Counted from the first letter of the stretch, positions 1 to 8,495 are shown. The stretch: DNA of 64,000 nt from an uncultured Selenomonadales bacterium (GCA_900321035.1 ONUH01000004.1:62001-126000), one strand, 5' to 3'. Notes: generated by a model not told the origin, from the letters alone. Made by a program: numbers and translations.

Positions 1-1593
1 CCAGAAAGCGCCGCCGGAACCGATCAGCGCAACCTTCTTCATGATGGTCTGTGCGAGGCTCGTCAGCGTCGCCGCCAGCATGAAGATCATCGGGAAGAAG
101 AACATCTTGTTGTTCTTTTCCACATGGCCGAGCCAGGCGCAGACGGCCATCAGCGCGATGCCCGCCAGAAGCTGGTTCGCCGCGCCGAACAGGCCCCAAA
201 TGGCGTTGAGCTTCAGCCCGCCGAGGACGCAGCCGATGGTGACCATCAGGAGCGTGCCGAACAGCGGATGCGCAAGGACCTTACGGACGCCCGTCGCGTC
301 GCGCCAGCTCAATTCCCCGGTCTTCAGGAAGAGCTCGGAGAACATGAAGCGGCTGAGCCGCGTGCCGGTGTCGAGACTGGTCAGCGCGAAGACGGACACC
401 GCCAGCACCAGGAGCGCATAGATGGTATTGTAGACCGGGGAGCCCTCCGCGCCGAACATCAGGGCGATGCCCGCGCCGAAGGCCGCCGACGGCGAACCGA
501 AGCCGCCGCTGGTGAATTTCGTGAAGACCATGCCCACCGCGATCAGCGAAACGATGCCGAGGGCGGACTCGATCAGCATGGAGCCGTAGCCGATAGGCTT
601 CGCGTCCTTCTCGTTGGCGAGCTGTTTCGACGAAGTGCCGGTGGAGATAAGGGAATGGAAGCCCGAGCATGCGCCGCAGGCGACGGTGATGAAGAGCGCC
701 GGGAACAATGCGCCGATTTTCGTCGTCCATCCCGTGAACATCGGGATGGCGAAGTGCGTCGAGCCCGTGAACGCGGAGACGAAGATGCCGATGACGGCGA
801 TGCCCATCATCGCGTACAGCAGGAAGCTCGATAGATAGTCGCGGGGCTGGAGCAGAATCCAGACCGGGACGAGGGACGCGATGGTGATATAAACGCCGAT
901 GAAAATGATCCAGGCCGTGCGGCTCATCATGAAACCGTAGTGCAGACCGAAAACGGTGATCGCGACGATGCCGCAGATGCCGGCGATCGAGGCGGGCAGC
1001 GTGCCGATGCCCAGCTTGTTCGTCGTGTAGCCATAGACGATGGCGAGCACGATGAACAGCAGCGAGATCATGGCCGTCGCCTGATTGCCGTTCGGGTTCG
1101 CCGTTATGCCGAAGGCGTCGCCCGCGGTGAAGAAGGTTCCCGCGACGACGTTCACGAAGGACGCGATGACGAGGATCAGCACGAGCAGCGCGAACGCGAT
1201 GAAGAGGCGTTTCGCCGTCTTGCCCATCGTGTCGTTGATAATCTCGCCGAGGGATTTTCCCTCATGGCGAATCGAGGCGACCAGCGAACCGAAGTCCTGC
1301 AGACCGCCGAAGAAGATGCCGCCGATCACGCACCAGAGGAACACGGGCAGCCAGCCGAATACGGACGCCAGGATCGGCCCGTTGATCGGACCTGCGCCGG
1401 CGATGGACGAGAAATGATGGCCCATCAGGACCACGGGCTTCGCCGCCACATAGTCCACGCCGTCCTCTTTTGTGATGGCCGGCGTCTGCCGCTTCGGATC
1501 GACGCCCCATTCCTTTTCCAGCCAGGAGCCATAGAGCTTATAGCCGAGGCCGAGCAGCGCGAGGGCTGCGAGAATGATGAATAATGCCGTCAT
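1..1593 (-). CDS. cstA: CstA-family carbon starvation / pyruvate-peptide transporter (C-terminus beyond window)
   Basis: Polytopic inner-membrane carrier of the CstA/BtsT family, whose members import pyruvate or peptides when carbon is limiting. The gene runs leftward off the window, so 531 codons are visible and the stop is missing. The N-terminus is MTALFIILAALAL, a first membrane helix. The family signature HHFSSIAGAGPINGPILA is near residue 60, followed by many hydrophobic helices and the conserved GACSGFHSLISTGTSSKQL stretch. An AAGGAAGG ribosome site precedes the ATG at 1593. The unknown gene upstream ends 17 bases away, so the two form an operon. The family call is firm; the substrate cannot be told from sequence. 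Confidence 0.9.
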   Translation of the reverse strand, partial: MTALFIILAALALLGLGYKLYGSWLEKEWGVDPKRQTPAITKEDGVDYVAAKPVVLMGHHFSSIAGAGPINGPILASVFGWLPVFLWCVIGGIFFGGLQDFGSLVASIRHEGKSLGEIINDTMGKTAKRLFIAFALLVLILVIASFVNVVAGTFFTAGDAFGITANPNGNQATAMISLLFIVLAIVYGYTTNKLGIGTLPASIAGICGIVAITVFGLHYGFMMSRTAWIIFIGVYITIASLVPVWILLQPRDYLSSFLLYAMMGIAVIGIFVSAFTGSTHFAIPMFTGWTTKIGALFPALFITVACGACSGFHSLISTGTSSKQLANEKDAKPIGYGSMLIESALGIVSLIAVGMVFTKFTSGGFGSPSAAFGAGIALMFGAEGSPVYNTIYALLVLAVSVFALTSLDTGTRLSRFMFSELFLKTGELSWRDATGVRKVLAHPLFGTLLMVTIGCVLGGLKLNAIWGLFGAANQLLAGIALMAVCAWLGHVEKNNKMFFFPMIFMLAATLTSLAQTIMKKVALIGSGGAFW

Positions 1594-1610
1594 ATGAATG
1601 CTTCCTTCCT

Positions 1611-2135
1611 TTATGGTTCTTTTTGTATATTCGACGCCGCGTTCCAGATATCCTGGACGAGCGGCTTCAAATGTCCTCCCTGCCGATTGAAAAAGAAGGC
1701 GCCCGTGGCGCGCTCGACGACGACGAGCCGGTAATGGCTGAACCCGTGGAGCCCCAGCCGGTACGTCTTTCCGTGGCGGCAAGTCCTGACTCGCGCCTTG
1801 GCGTCGTCGTCCGCCCTTTCGGCGAGGACGATCAGCGTCACGTCGGAGCATTTGTGGCCCGGTCCGGGAGCCGCCGCCGCGAGCCCCTGCTCCCAGGCCA
1901 GCGCGCCCAGCCGCTCCAGCTCGGCCCGGGTCAGACGTTCCCGTTTCGCGAAGCGGACGAATTCGGCGATCCGCGTCTCGGAGAGAGTGATGCCCTTCAG
2001 GAGAAAATACTGCTCCTCGCAGGAGGAGAATACCGCTTCCGCATCGAAGGGCGAGTCTTTTTCGGGCGTTTCCTTTACGTTGTAATATGTCGCGTAAGCC
2101 TTCAGAAACGCGCGGAACAGTTCGTCAAGCGTCAT
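1611..2135 (-). CDS. Hypothetical protein encoded upstream of cstA
   Basis: Protein of 174 residues that I do not recognise. The start at 2135 (MTLDELFRAFLKAY) is chosen because an AAAAGGA ribosome site lies just upstream; a longer frame to 2198 has no such site. No signal peptide or membrane helix is visible, so it is probably cytosolic. The N-terminal half is mixed-charge helical. The middle has an Ala-rich stretch (GLAAAAPGPGHKCSD). The C-terminal half looks like a small alpha/beta domain (TYRLGLHGFSHYRLVVVERATG without long helices). It is co-transcribed with the CstA-type transporter and may regulate or modify it, but that rests on position only. Confidence 0.7.
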   Translation of the reverse strand: MTLDELFRAFLKAYATYYNVKETPEKDSPFDAEAVFSSCEEQYFLLKGITLSETRIAEFVRFAKRERLTRAELERLGALAWEQGLAAAAPGPGHKCSDVTLIVLAERADDDAKARVRTCRHGKTYRLGLHGFSHYRLVVVERATGAFFFNRQGGHLKPLVQDIWNAASNIQKEP

Positions 2136-2169
2136 GTTTTTTCCTTTTCGGCAAAATATCACTTTCCCG

Positions 2170-2198
2170 ATTATAGCACAAATGTCTGCGCATGGCAC
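2170..2198 (-). promoter_or_regulatory. Extended -10 promoter for the hypothetical-cstA operon
   Basis: On the minus strand a perfect TATAAT (2175-2170) is preceded by TGC, making an extended -10. A 4/6 match to TTGACA (GTGCCA) sits 17 bases further up. The inferred start of transcription is about 30 bases before the ATG at 2135. Confidence 0.65.
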
Positions 2199-2382
2199 AC
2201 TTTTCTTTTTATTTCGATGAAATATGCGCGGGCAAAGAGAGCGGAAATTTTCTGCGAAAGGCTTTGAGATAGGCTTGTACGAAGTCCATTCTCATGGCCG
2301 ACGACGGCGTTTGTTCGGGAGAAGACGGAGACGAAGACGGCGAAAGAGGAAAGGAAACTCGGAGGCGGAAGGGCGATATTTC
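2199..2382. other. Gene-free divergent intergenic stretch
   Basis: Between the leftward cstA promoter and the rightward rrf2 promoter I see no supported gene. The plus strand is purine-rich from about 2320 to 2375. An imperfect CodY-like box (AATTTTCTGCGAAAG, 11 of 15 positions against AATTTTCWGAAAATT) lies at 2246-2260, upstream of the cstA-operon promoter. A 38-codon frame from 2294 lacks a ribosome site. Confidence 0.4.
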
Positions 2383-2411
2383 TTGCGGTGTGCGCGGTTT
2401 AATGATATAAT
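2383..2411 (+). promoter_or_regulatory. Sigma-A type promoter for the rrf2 gene
   Basis: TTGCGG at 2383-2388 and a perfect TATAAT at 2406-2411 are separated by 17 bases. The predicted transcript has a leader of about 110 bases before the rrf2 ATG at 2529. Confidence 0.65.
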
Positions 2412-2528
2412 TCATAAGATATAGGAGAAGTTGAATATTTTTTGTAAGAATCCCTGCCGGTAAGTGTTTTTTCGGGGATGGGATCAGCGCTTTGGGGACG
2501 GCATGAAGCTGCGGGAGGAGATTTTGCG

Positions 2529-2960
2529 ATGAAGATTTCAACGCGTGGCAGGTATGCTTTGCGCCTGATGATGGACATTGCCCTCGTGGGGGGCGACGCA
2601 CCGGTTCGCATCAAGGATATCGCAGGGCGGCAGGCAATTTCGGAAAAGTATTTGGAGCAGATCGTTTCCGTGCTCAACAAGGCGGGACTGGTCCGGTCCA
2701 GCCGGGGCCCGCAGGGCGGCTATCGGCTGACGCGCGCGCCGGAGGAGTACACGGCGGGGGAGATTATTTCCTCCATCGAGGGGAGCCTCGTGCCGGTGGC
2801 GTGCCTGGAGACGGAGGAGAATGAATGCCCCCGGCATCTCGCCTGCGCGACGCTCCGGCTGTGGGAGAAGCTGGCCGCGGCGATACAGTCGGTGCTGGAT
2901 GAGGTGACGCTGGCGGATTTGATCGGCTGGCAGAAAGAGCTTGAACCAAAGAAAAAGTAG
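2529..2960 (+). CDS. Rrf2-family transcriptional regulator, probably Fe-S sensing
   Basis: DNA-binding regulator of the Rrf2/IscR/NsrR family, 143 residues, the usual length. The N-terminal winged helix begins MKISTRGRYALRLMMDIA, and the recognition region contains SSRGPQGGYRLTRAPEE, a typical Rrf2 block. Three cysteines near residues 95-110 (C-x7-C-x5-C) match the cluster-binding loop seen in Fe-S members, although the first spacing is longer than IscR's C-x5-C-x5-C. A GGGAGGAG ribosome site supports the start at 2529 over an upstream in-frame ATG. It heads the run leading to the prenyl synthase and Tat genes. The cofactor and targets are not known. Confidence 0.88.
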   Translation: MKISTRGRYALRLMMDIALVGGDAPVRIKDIAGRQAISEKYLEQIVSVLNKAGLVRSSRGPQGGYRLTRAPEEYTAGEIISSIEGSLVPVACLETEENECPRHLACATLRLWEKLAAAIQSVLDEVTLADLIGWQKELEPKKK

Positions 2961-2970
2961 GAGGCGCCTC

Positions 2971-3006
2971 GTGGAGTTTGAAAATAAGATGCGGCGTTGC
3001 GGATGA
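2971..3006 (+). CDS. Possible 11-residue leader peptide coupled to the prenyl synthase
   Basis: A GTG at 2971 lies 6 bases after a strong AGGAGG, the only good ribosome site before the prenyl synthase. It opens a frame of 11 codons (VEFENKMRRCG) whose TGA overlaps the downstream start as ATGA at 3003-3006. This is the classic geometry of translational coupling. The alternative is that the synthase once started here and a frameshift separated its first residues. Confidence 0.4.
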   Translation: MEFENKMRRCG

Positions 3007-3992
3007 TGGAACGGATGAAGGAACCCAAGAACATTTTTGACTGGATCGCGCCGGAACTTGCGCGTTTGGAAGATACGCTCTGTGAGACGTTGGCTTCGCC
3101 GGTTCCGTTGATTGCCGAGATGGGAACGCATTTGGTCCGTTCCGGCGGGAAGCGCCTTCGTCCCGCTCTTTATCTCTTGGCGGCAAAGTCTTGCGAGGGA
3201 TTTGACGAGAAGCGGGCGATGCCGCTGGCGGCGGCCATCGAGCTGATACATATGGCGTCCCTGGTGCATGACGACGTGATTGACCATGCGTCCACGCGGC
3301 GCGGGGCGGCCACGGTCAATGCGAAGTGGGGCAATCAGATCGCGGTGCTGGCGGGGGACCATATATTTGCCCAGGCCTTTTTGCTGGTGTCGGGAAAAGG
3401 CTACACGGAGGCGGTGGGAGACCGTATGGTCTCTTTGGTGCAGGGCCTTTGCGCGGGGGAGATTCTTCAGGATTCCTCCCTTTACACTGCGGAGCATGAT
3501 TTGGAGGAATACGAGCGGCGCATCGCCATGAAGACGGCGGATTTCCTCGCTACATGCTGCGAACTGGGCGGCATCGTCGGCGGCGCGCCAGCGGAGGTCT
3601 GCGCCGGGCTCAAGGCGTATGGCAAGGCGGTGGGCATGGCGTTCCAGATCACGGACGACCTCCTGGACGTCACGGGCGATGCGGAGCGCATCGGGAAACC
3701 CGCGGGCAACGACATCCGGCAGGGGGTCGTGACGCTGCCGTTCATTCGTGCGTTGGAGACGAGTCCGGACCGGGAGGAGCTTCGGAAGATCATCACGGAT
3801 CGGGATATGTCGGACGAGATGGTCGCCCGCGCTATCGAGATTGTCCGGGCGTCGGACGGGATTGCCGCCGCGCATGCGCGGGCGGAAGAGTATATTGCGG
3901 AAGCGGTTCGCGTCCTGCCGGAGGCGGTGGGCGGGGAATCCCGCGAAGCGTTCCTGGAAGCGGCCGCGTATATCGGAAAACGGGATTTTTGA
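3003..3992 (+). CDS. Long-chain trans-polyprenyl diphosphate synthase
   Basis: All-alpha prenyl chain elongation enzyme of the IspB/HepT type. It condenses isopentenyl diphosphate units to make the side chain of a quinone. At 329 residues it has the normal length. Both aspartate-rich motifs are present: DDVID near residue 90 and DDLLD near residue 220. A small alanine lies five residues before the first, which is usual in long-chain enzymes. The GGKRLRP substrate-binding block is also seen. The start is uncertain (TTG 2997, ATG 3003, 3006 or 3015) because none has its own strong ribosome site. The ubiD and ubiA genes downstream fit a menaquinone role. Exact chain length is not predictable. 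Confidence 0.88.
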   Translation: MMERMKEPKNIFDWIAPELARLEDTLCETLASPVPLIAEMGTHLVRSGGKRLRPALYLLAAKSCEGFDEKRAMPLAAAIELIHMASLVHDDVIDHASTRRGAATVNAKWGNQIAVLAGDHIFAQAFLLVSGKGYTEAVGDRMVSLVQGLCAGEILQDSSLYTAEHDLEEYERRIAMKTADFLATCCELGGIVGGAPAEVCAGLKAYGKAVGMAFQITDDLLDVTGDAERIGKPAGNDIRQGVVTLPFIRALETSPDREELRKIITDRDMSDEMVARAIEIVRASDGIAAAHARAEEYIAEAVRVLPEAVGGESREAFLEAAAYIGKRDF

Positions 3993-3995
3993 AGG

Positions 3996-4016
3996 CCGCC
4001 GCAGCATTTGCGGCGG
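3996..4016 (+). other. GC-rich hairpin after the prenyl synthase gene
   Basis: An 8-bp perfect stem (CCGCCGCA / TGCGGCGG) with a 5-base loop lies just past the synthase stop. There is no U-tract, so it is more likely a processing or stability element than an intrinsic terminator. Confidence 0.4.
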
Positions 4017-4062
4017 ATTATCGTGTTGTCTTGACTCTCTTTTTATGTAGGAGGGATTCTTT

Positions 4063-4293
4063 ATGTTTGGAATCGGCGTTCCCGAGCTCATCTTGATCCT
4101 GGTTATCGGGCTCGTGGTCTTTGGCCCCGGCAAGCTGCCGGAGGTGGGGCGCGCGGTGGGAAAGAGCATCCGCGAGTTCAAGAAGGCGACGACGGCGGTG
4201 ACGGAAGAATTGGACGCCGCACCGGAAAAGCCGCGCCGTGAGGCAAAGGCGGAGGCGAAAGCCGAGGAGCCGGCAAAAACGGAGGCCAAGTAG
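4063..4293 (+). CDS. tatA: Sec-independent protein translocase TatA
   Basis: Pore-forming subunit of the twin-arginine translocase, which moves folded proteins across the inner membrane. At 76 residues it shows the full TatA plan: a short N-terminal helix ([20 protein letters not shown]), the [21 protein letters not shown] hinge and amphipathic helix split at the conserved FGPGKLPE, then an acidic/lysine tail. A GTAGGAGG ribosome site is 7 bases upstream. tatC follows after 12 bases, forming a minimal TatAC system. No tatB is visible here, as expected in Firmicutes. Confidence 0.95.
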   Translation: MFGIGVPELILILVIGLVVFGPGKLPEVGRAVGKSIREFKKATTAVTEELDAAPEKPRREAKAEAKAEEPAKTEAK

Positions 4294-4305
4294 AGGGCGG
4301 CGCGC

Positions 4306-5247
4306 ATGGCAGAGGAAGAGAAGGAACGACGAGAAACGGCGGACGCGAAGTCGCCGGAGGCGGCGGAGAAAGCCGCGGAGGAGGCGCGCGCGCGTCTCGC
4401 TGAGAATCCGTGGACGGAGAATCCGGACGCCGCCCGAGTCGTGGACGAGGAGAAGCCCGACGAGGCGCCCCCGGCGGAGACGCTGCCGGCGGCGGCAGAG
4501 CCTTTGGCGGAGAGAACCGCAGACGGCGAGGACGAGGAGCCCGGGGAAGACGACGAGGGCAATATGTCAATCCTGCGCCACCTGGAGGAGCTTCGGACGC
4601 GTATCATCCGCTCGTTGATTGCAATCGCCGTTGGCAGTGCGATTGCATATTTCTATATTGAAGATATTATGCGGTATCTGACGCTGCCCACGGGGAGACT
4701 CTATTATCTCCAGCCGGCGGAAGCGTTTTTCACCTATATCAAGATCGCGATTTTCGCAGGGTTTTTGCTGGCGCTTCCCGTGGTGTTCTATCAGGCGTGG
4801 AAGTTCATCCTGCCCGCGCTGACCGTGCGGGAGCGGACGGTCATAGGGATATTGGTGCCGTCCTCGGTGCTGCTGTTTTTCGCGGGGCTGGCGTTTTCGT
4901 TTTTCCTGGTGCTCCCGGCGGCATTGCAGTTCTTTGTCGGGTTCAGCACCGAGAATTTGCAGCCGATGTTTACCCTGCATCAGTATTTCGATTTCGTGCT
5001 GGCGTTCATCCTGCCATTCGGCGCGGTGTTCGAGCTGCCGCTTTTGGTGATCGTCTTCGCGAAATTAGGATTCATCAGCTCGAAATTTTTGCAGTCGAAA
5101 CAGCGCATCGTGATTTTCCTCGCGTTTGTCGTCGGCGCGGTCATTTCGCCGACGCCGGATATTTTTACGCAGTCGATGATCGCGATTCCGCTGATTCTGC
5201 TTTATGAACTGAGTTATCTTGTCGTCCGCTTCGTTTTGCGGCGATAG
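4306..5247 (+). CDS. tatC: Sec-independent protein translocase TatC with acidic N-terminal extension
   Basis: Six-helix receptor subunit of the Tat translocase. The conserved core starts at about residue 87 (MSILRHLEELRTRIIRSL), with the signal-binding Glu of HLEELR. PAEAFFTYIKIA follows, and the protein ends in the sixth helix at residue 313. Before the core lies an unusual stretch of about 85 residues rich in Glu, Ala and Asp with no predicted fold. The start at 4306 has a weak GAGGGCGG site; an internal ATG at 4564 would give a normal-length TatC, but it has no ribosome site of its own. I therefore favour the long form, with doubt. Confidence 0.88.
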   Translation: MAEEEKERRETADAKSPEAAEKAAEEARARLAENPWTENPDAARVVDEEKPDEAPPAETLPAAAEPLAERTADGEDEEPGEDDEGNMSILRHLEELRTRIIRSLIAIAVGSAIAYFYIEDIMRYLTLPTGRLYYLQPAEAFFTYIKIAIFAGFLLALPVVFYQAWKFILPALTVRERTVIGILVPSSVLLFFAGLAFSFFLVLPAALQFFVGFSTENLQPMFTLHQYFDFVLAFILPFGAVFELPLLVIVFAKLGFISSKFLQSKQRIVIFLAFVVGAVISPTPDIFTQSMIAIPLILLYELSYLVVRFVLRR

Positions 5248-5265
5248 TCGGTAGGAGGTTGTGCT

Positions 5266-6726
5266 TTGGCGTTCAAGGATTTGCGGGAGTTCATAGCGGC
5301 GCTGGAAAAGCGCGGCCTGTTGAAGCGCGTGAAGGCGGAAGTAGACTGCGCGCTGGAGATCACCGAGATCACCGACCGCGTCTCGAAGATGAAGGGCGAG
5401 GGCAACGTGGCGCTCCTTTTCGAGAACGTCAAGGGGTATGACGTGCCGGTGCTGATGAACGCCTTTGGCACGATGGAGCGCATGGCGATCGCTCTCGGCG
5501 TCGGAAAAGTGGACGACGTGGCCGACGAGATCCGGAGCCTTTTGCGGCTGCCGTATATTTCTTTTTCCCACAAGATGGATCTCGTCTCGCTGATCCCGAT
5601 GGCGCGAAACGCGCTGTGTTTCCCAAGGTATGTGAGCAACGCGCCCTGTCAGGAAGTCGTCATAAAGGACAATCCTTCCCTCGACGCGTTTCCCATCCTG
5701 ACCTGTTGGCCGGGAGACGGGGGGCCGTTCATTACGCTGCCCCTGGTCTTCACGAAGAATCCGGCGACGGACAAGCGGAACGTCGGCATGTACCGGCTCC
5801 AGAAATACGACGCCCGGACGACGGGCATGCATTGGCATATCCACAAGAACGGCGCGGAGAATTTCCGCGACGCAAAGGCGCAGGGCAAGACGCGCATCGA
5901 GGCGGCTGTGGCCATCGGGACCGACCCCGTGCTGACTTACGCGGCGACGGCGCCGCTGCCGCGCGACATCGACGAGATGGTTTTCGCGGGGTTCCTGCGG
6001 CACAAGTCGGTGGAACTGACGAAGTGCGTGACGGTCGATCTGGAAGTGCCCGCTACCAGCGAGATCGTGTTGGAGGGCTACGTGGACGTGGACGAGCGCC
6101 GGCGGGAGGGGCCCTTCGGCGACCATACCGGCTATTATTCGCTGGCGGACGATTATCCCGTCTTCCATATCCAGTGCATCACCCATCGGAAAAATCCGAT
6201 TTACGCGGCGACGGTGGTGGGAAAGCCGCCGATGGAGGACTGCTGTCTTGCGAAGGCGACGGAGCGGATTTTCCTTCCGCTTTTGCAGCAGATGATTCCC
6301 GAGATCGTCGATATCAATCTGCCTTTGACGGGCGTTTTCCATAACTGCGCGATGGTTTCCATCAGGAAGTCGTATCCACAGCAGGCGAAGAAGGTCATGC
6401 AGGCCATTTGGGGCATGGGACAGATGATGTTCACCAAGATGATTATCGTGGTGGACGCCCATGTGAACGTGCAGGACGAGGACGAGGTCTGGTGGCGCGT
6501 CTTCAACAACATAGACGCGCGGCAGGACATCGTGCTGGTGGACGGACCTCTCGACGTGCTCGACCATTCGTCGCCGATGGCGAAATGGGGTACGAAGGTG
6601 GGCATCGACGCGACGAAGACTTGGCCGGAGGAAGGCCATACGCGGGAGTGGCCCGATGAGATCCGCATGACGGACGAGGTGCGGGAGCGCGTGACCGCCC
6701 GCTGGAAGGAGCTCGGCTTCGAGTGA
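5266..6726 (+). CDS. UbiD-family prenylated-FMN decarboxylase
   Basis: Non-oxidative decarboxylase of the UbiD family, which uses prenylated FMN. At 486 residues it matches UbiD and MqnL. The family motif GPFGDHTGYYS lies near residue 285 with the catalytic Glu/Asp region around it, followed by PIYAATVVGKPPMED. The start is a TTG at 5266, supported by GGAGG seven bases upstream. It overlaps the UbiA-type gene (GTGA), so the two are translated together. With the polyprenyl synthase upstream, the likely pathway is decarboxylation in menaquinone synthesis (MqnL-like). No other menaquinone genes are in view, so this is inference. UbiX, which makes the cofactor, is not in the window. Confidence 0.85.
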   Translation: MAFKDLREFIAALEKRGLLKRVKAEVDCALEITEITDRVSKMKGEGNVALLFENVKGYDVPVLMNAFGTMERMAIALGVGKVDDVADEIRSLLRLPYISFSHKMDLVSLIPMARNALCFPRYVSNAPCQEVVIKDNPSLDAFPILTCWPGDGGPFITLPLVFTKNPATDKRNVGMYRLQKYDARTTGMHWHIHKNGAENFRDAKAQGKTRIEAAVAIGTDPVLTYAATAPLPRDIDEMVFAGFLRHKSVELTKCVTVDLEVPATSEIVLEGYVDVDERRREGPFGDHTGYYSLADDYPVFHIQCITHRKNPIYAATVVGKPPMEDCCLAKATERIFLPLLQQMIPEIVDINLPLTGVFHNCAMVSIRKSYPQQAKKVMQAIWGMGQMMFTKMIIVVDAHVNVQDEDEVWWRVFNNIDARQDIVLVDGPLDVLDHSSPMAKWGTKVGIDATKTWPEEGHTREWPDEIRMTDEVRERVTARWKELGFE

Positions 6727-7574
6727 ACAAGCTGAAAGCCCATGTGGAAAATATCGCGCTGCATCATACGATTTTTGACCTGCCCTTCGCCTATATGGGG
6801 GCGTTCTTAGCGGCGGGCGGCGCGCCGAAGTTTTCCGTGCTGTTTTGGATTACGCTGGCCATCACGGGCGCTCGGAGCGCGGCGCTGGCCATCGACAATA
6901 TCGTCGATCTGGAATATGACAAGGTGCATCCCCGCTTCAAGCGTCGCCCGATGGTGACGGGGGCGGTGACGCCGCGGGAGGCGGTCCTTTGGACGGCGGC
7001 GAGCCTTGCGCTTTGCATCGTCGCGGTGCTGCAGCTTCCGCCGATCTGTATCAGGCTGCTGCCGGTGGCGGCCGTCCCGTTTATCATCTATCCGTTCATG
7101 AAGCGCGTCACGTTTTGCTGCCACGGCGTGCTCGGCATCGCGATCGCGATGGCGCCGGCAGGCGGCTGGGTCGCGGTGCGGGCCTCGATCGGCGCGCCCA
7201 TGATCATGCTTTGCGTGGCGGTGGGGCTTTGGATCGGCGCCTTCGACGCGGTGTACGGCGCGCAGGATGAGACCTTCGACCGGGCGCACGGCCTGCACTC
7301 GCTGGCGACGAAGCTTGGCGTTCCGCTGGCTTTGGAGATGGCGCGGGTATTCCATATCGCCTGTATCGTCTGCTTCGTGCTGACGGGCTTCATGGTGAGA
7401 GCGACGTGGCCGTATTACTTCGGCGTGCTGATTGCCGCCGTGACGCTGGTATACCAGCATCTCATCATCGCACCCTACGATTTTTCGAGCCTGACGCAGG
7501 CCTATTTCATGCGAAACGGCGTCGTATCGGTGGCGATGTTTCTCTGCACGTGGCTGAGTTATTGCGTAGGCTGA
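6723..7574 (+). CDS. UbiA-family aromatic prenyltransferase
   Basis: Intramembrane prenyltransferase of 283 residues that joins a polyprenyl chain to an aromatic acid. Two aspartate-rich motifs are visible: DNIVDLEYDKVHPRFKRRP near residue 58 (D-x3-D-x3-D) and DAVYGAQDETFDRAHG near residue 175 (DxxYxxxDxxxD). Several hydrophobic helices lie between and after them. The start is a GTG at 6723 that overlaps the ubiD stop by four bases. Next to ubiD and a long-chain prenyl synthase, it most resembles MqnP of the futalosine menaquinone route. A MenA-like or UbiA-like role on another acceptor cannot be excluded. Confidence 0.85.
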   Translation: MNKLKAHVENIALHHTIFDLPFAYMGAFLAAGGAPKFSVLFWITLAITGARSAALAIDNIVDLEYDKVHPRFKRRPMVTGAVTPREAVLWTAASLALCIVAVLQLPPICIRLLPVAAVPFIIYPFMKRVTFCCHGVLGIAIAMAPAGGWVAVRASIGAPMIMLCVAVGLWIGAFDAVYGAQDETFDRAHGLHSLATKLGVPLALEMARVFHIACIVCFVLTGFMVRATWPYYFGVLIAAVTLVYQHLIIAPYDFSSLTQAYFMRNGVVSVAMFLCTWLSYCVG

Positions 7575-7607
7575 TTGGCGTACTGATACGAATTTGGAGG
7601 AAAGACG

Positions 7608-8459
7608 ATGACGGCGAGAATATTGTCCGGCAAAGAATATGCGGCGAAAATAAAGGAAGCGGCGAAAAAAGAGGCGGAATCCCTCGGGATCCGTCCGGGG
7701 CTCGCCGTGGTGATGGTGGGAGACAATCCGGCTTCGGCGGTTTACGTCCGCAATAAGAACAAGGCCTGCGAGGAACTCGGCTTTCATTCCGTGATGGAGA
7801 CGCTGCCCGCCGATACGTCGAAGGACGAATTGCTGGCGGTCATCGACCGTTTGAACGGCGACGCGTCGATTCACGGGATCCTCGTGCAGCTTCCGCTGCC
7901 GGAGGCATTCTCCGATGCGGAGCAGGAGGTCCTGAACCGCATCTCGCCGGACAAGGACGTGGACGGCTTCCATCCGGTGAACGTCGGACGGCTTTCCACG
8001 GGGCAGGGCGCGCTGGCGCCTTGCACGCCGGCGGGCTGCATCAAGATGCTGGAATACGCGGATATCCCGATGGACGGAAAGCGCGCCGTCATCATCGGGC
8101 GCAGCAATATCGTGGGGAAACCGATGGCGCAGCTTCTTTTGGCGAAGAACGCCACGGTGACGATCTGCCATTCCCATACGAAGGATTTGGCGAAAATAGC
8201 GCGGGAGGCGGATATCCTCGTCGCTGCCATCGGCAAGCCGAGATTTGTGACGGCGGACATGGTGAAGCCCGGTGCAACGGTCATCGACGTGGGCATCAAC
8301 CGCATCGAGCCGAAAAAGCTGGTCGGCGACGTGGACTTTGAAGCGGCGCAGGAGGTTGCTGGGGCGATTACCCCGGTGCCGGGCGGCGTCGGACTTCTGA
8401 CGGTGGCAATGCTGATGCAGAACGTCGTGACGGCGGCGAGAATGCAGAGCGGAAAATAA
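7608..8459 (+). CDS. folD: Bifunctional methylenetetrahydrofolate dehydrogenase / methenyl-THF cyclohydrolase
   Basis: Cytosolic enzyme interconverting 5,10-methylene-THF and 10-formyl-THF with NADP. At 283 residues it has standard FolD length. Diagnostic blocks are VYVRNKNKACEELGF with the catalytic Lys of YVRNK, the HGILVQLPLP motif, DKDVDGFHPVNVGRL, the nucleotide-binding IIGRSNIVGKPMAQLL, and PVPGGVGLLTVAML near the end. GGAGG precedes the ATG. fhs follows after 36 bases, so the two enzymes that charge and interconvert formyl-THF are co-expressed. Confidence 0.96.
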   Translation: MTARILSGKEYAAKIKEAAKKEAESLGIRPGLAVVMVGDNPASAVYVRNKNKACEELGFHSVMETLPADTSKDELLAVIDRLNGDASIHGILVQLPLPEAFSDAEQEVLNRISPDKDVDGFHPVNVGRLSTGQGALAPCTPAGCIKMLEYADIPMDGKRAVIIGRSNIVGKPMAQLLLAKNATVTICHSHTKDLAKIAREADILVAAIGKPRFVTADMVKPGATVIDVGINRIEPKKLVGDVDFEAAQEVAGAITPVPGGVGLLTVAMLMQNVVTAARMQSGK

Positions 8460-8495
8460 ATTTCGATTTATACATTTTGGGGAGGGGAAGACGTT

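Noticed and set aside
124-834. Long plus-strand frame with a hydrophilic product
   Set aside because: It is the antisense of the cstA gene. The minus strand encodes a clear membrane carrier, while this product is a Gly/Arg/Asp-rich shadow typical of GC-rich DNA.
2294-2410. 38-codon ORF in the cstA-rrf2 gap
   Set aside because: No ribosome site, low-complexity charged product, and it ends inside the rrf2 promoter.
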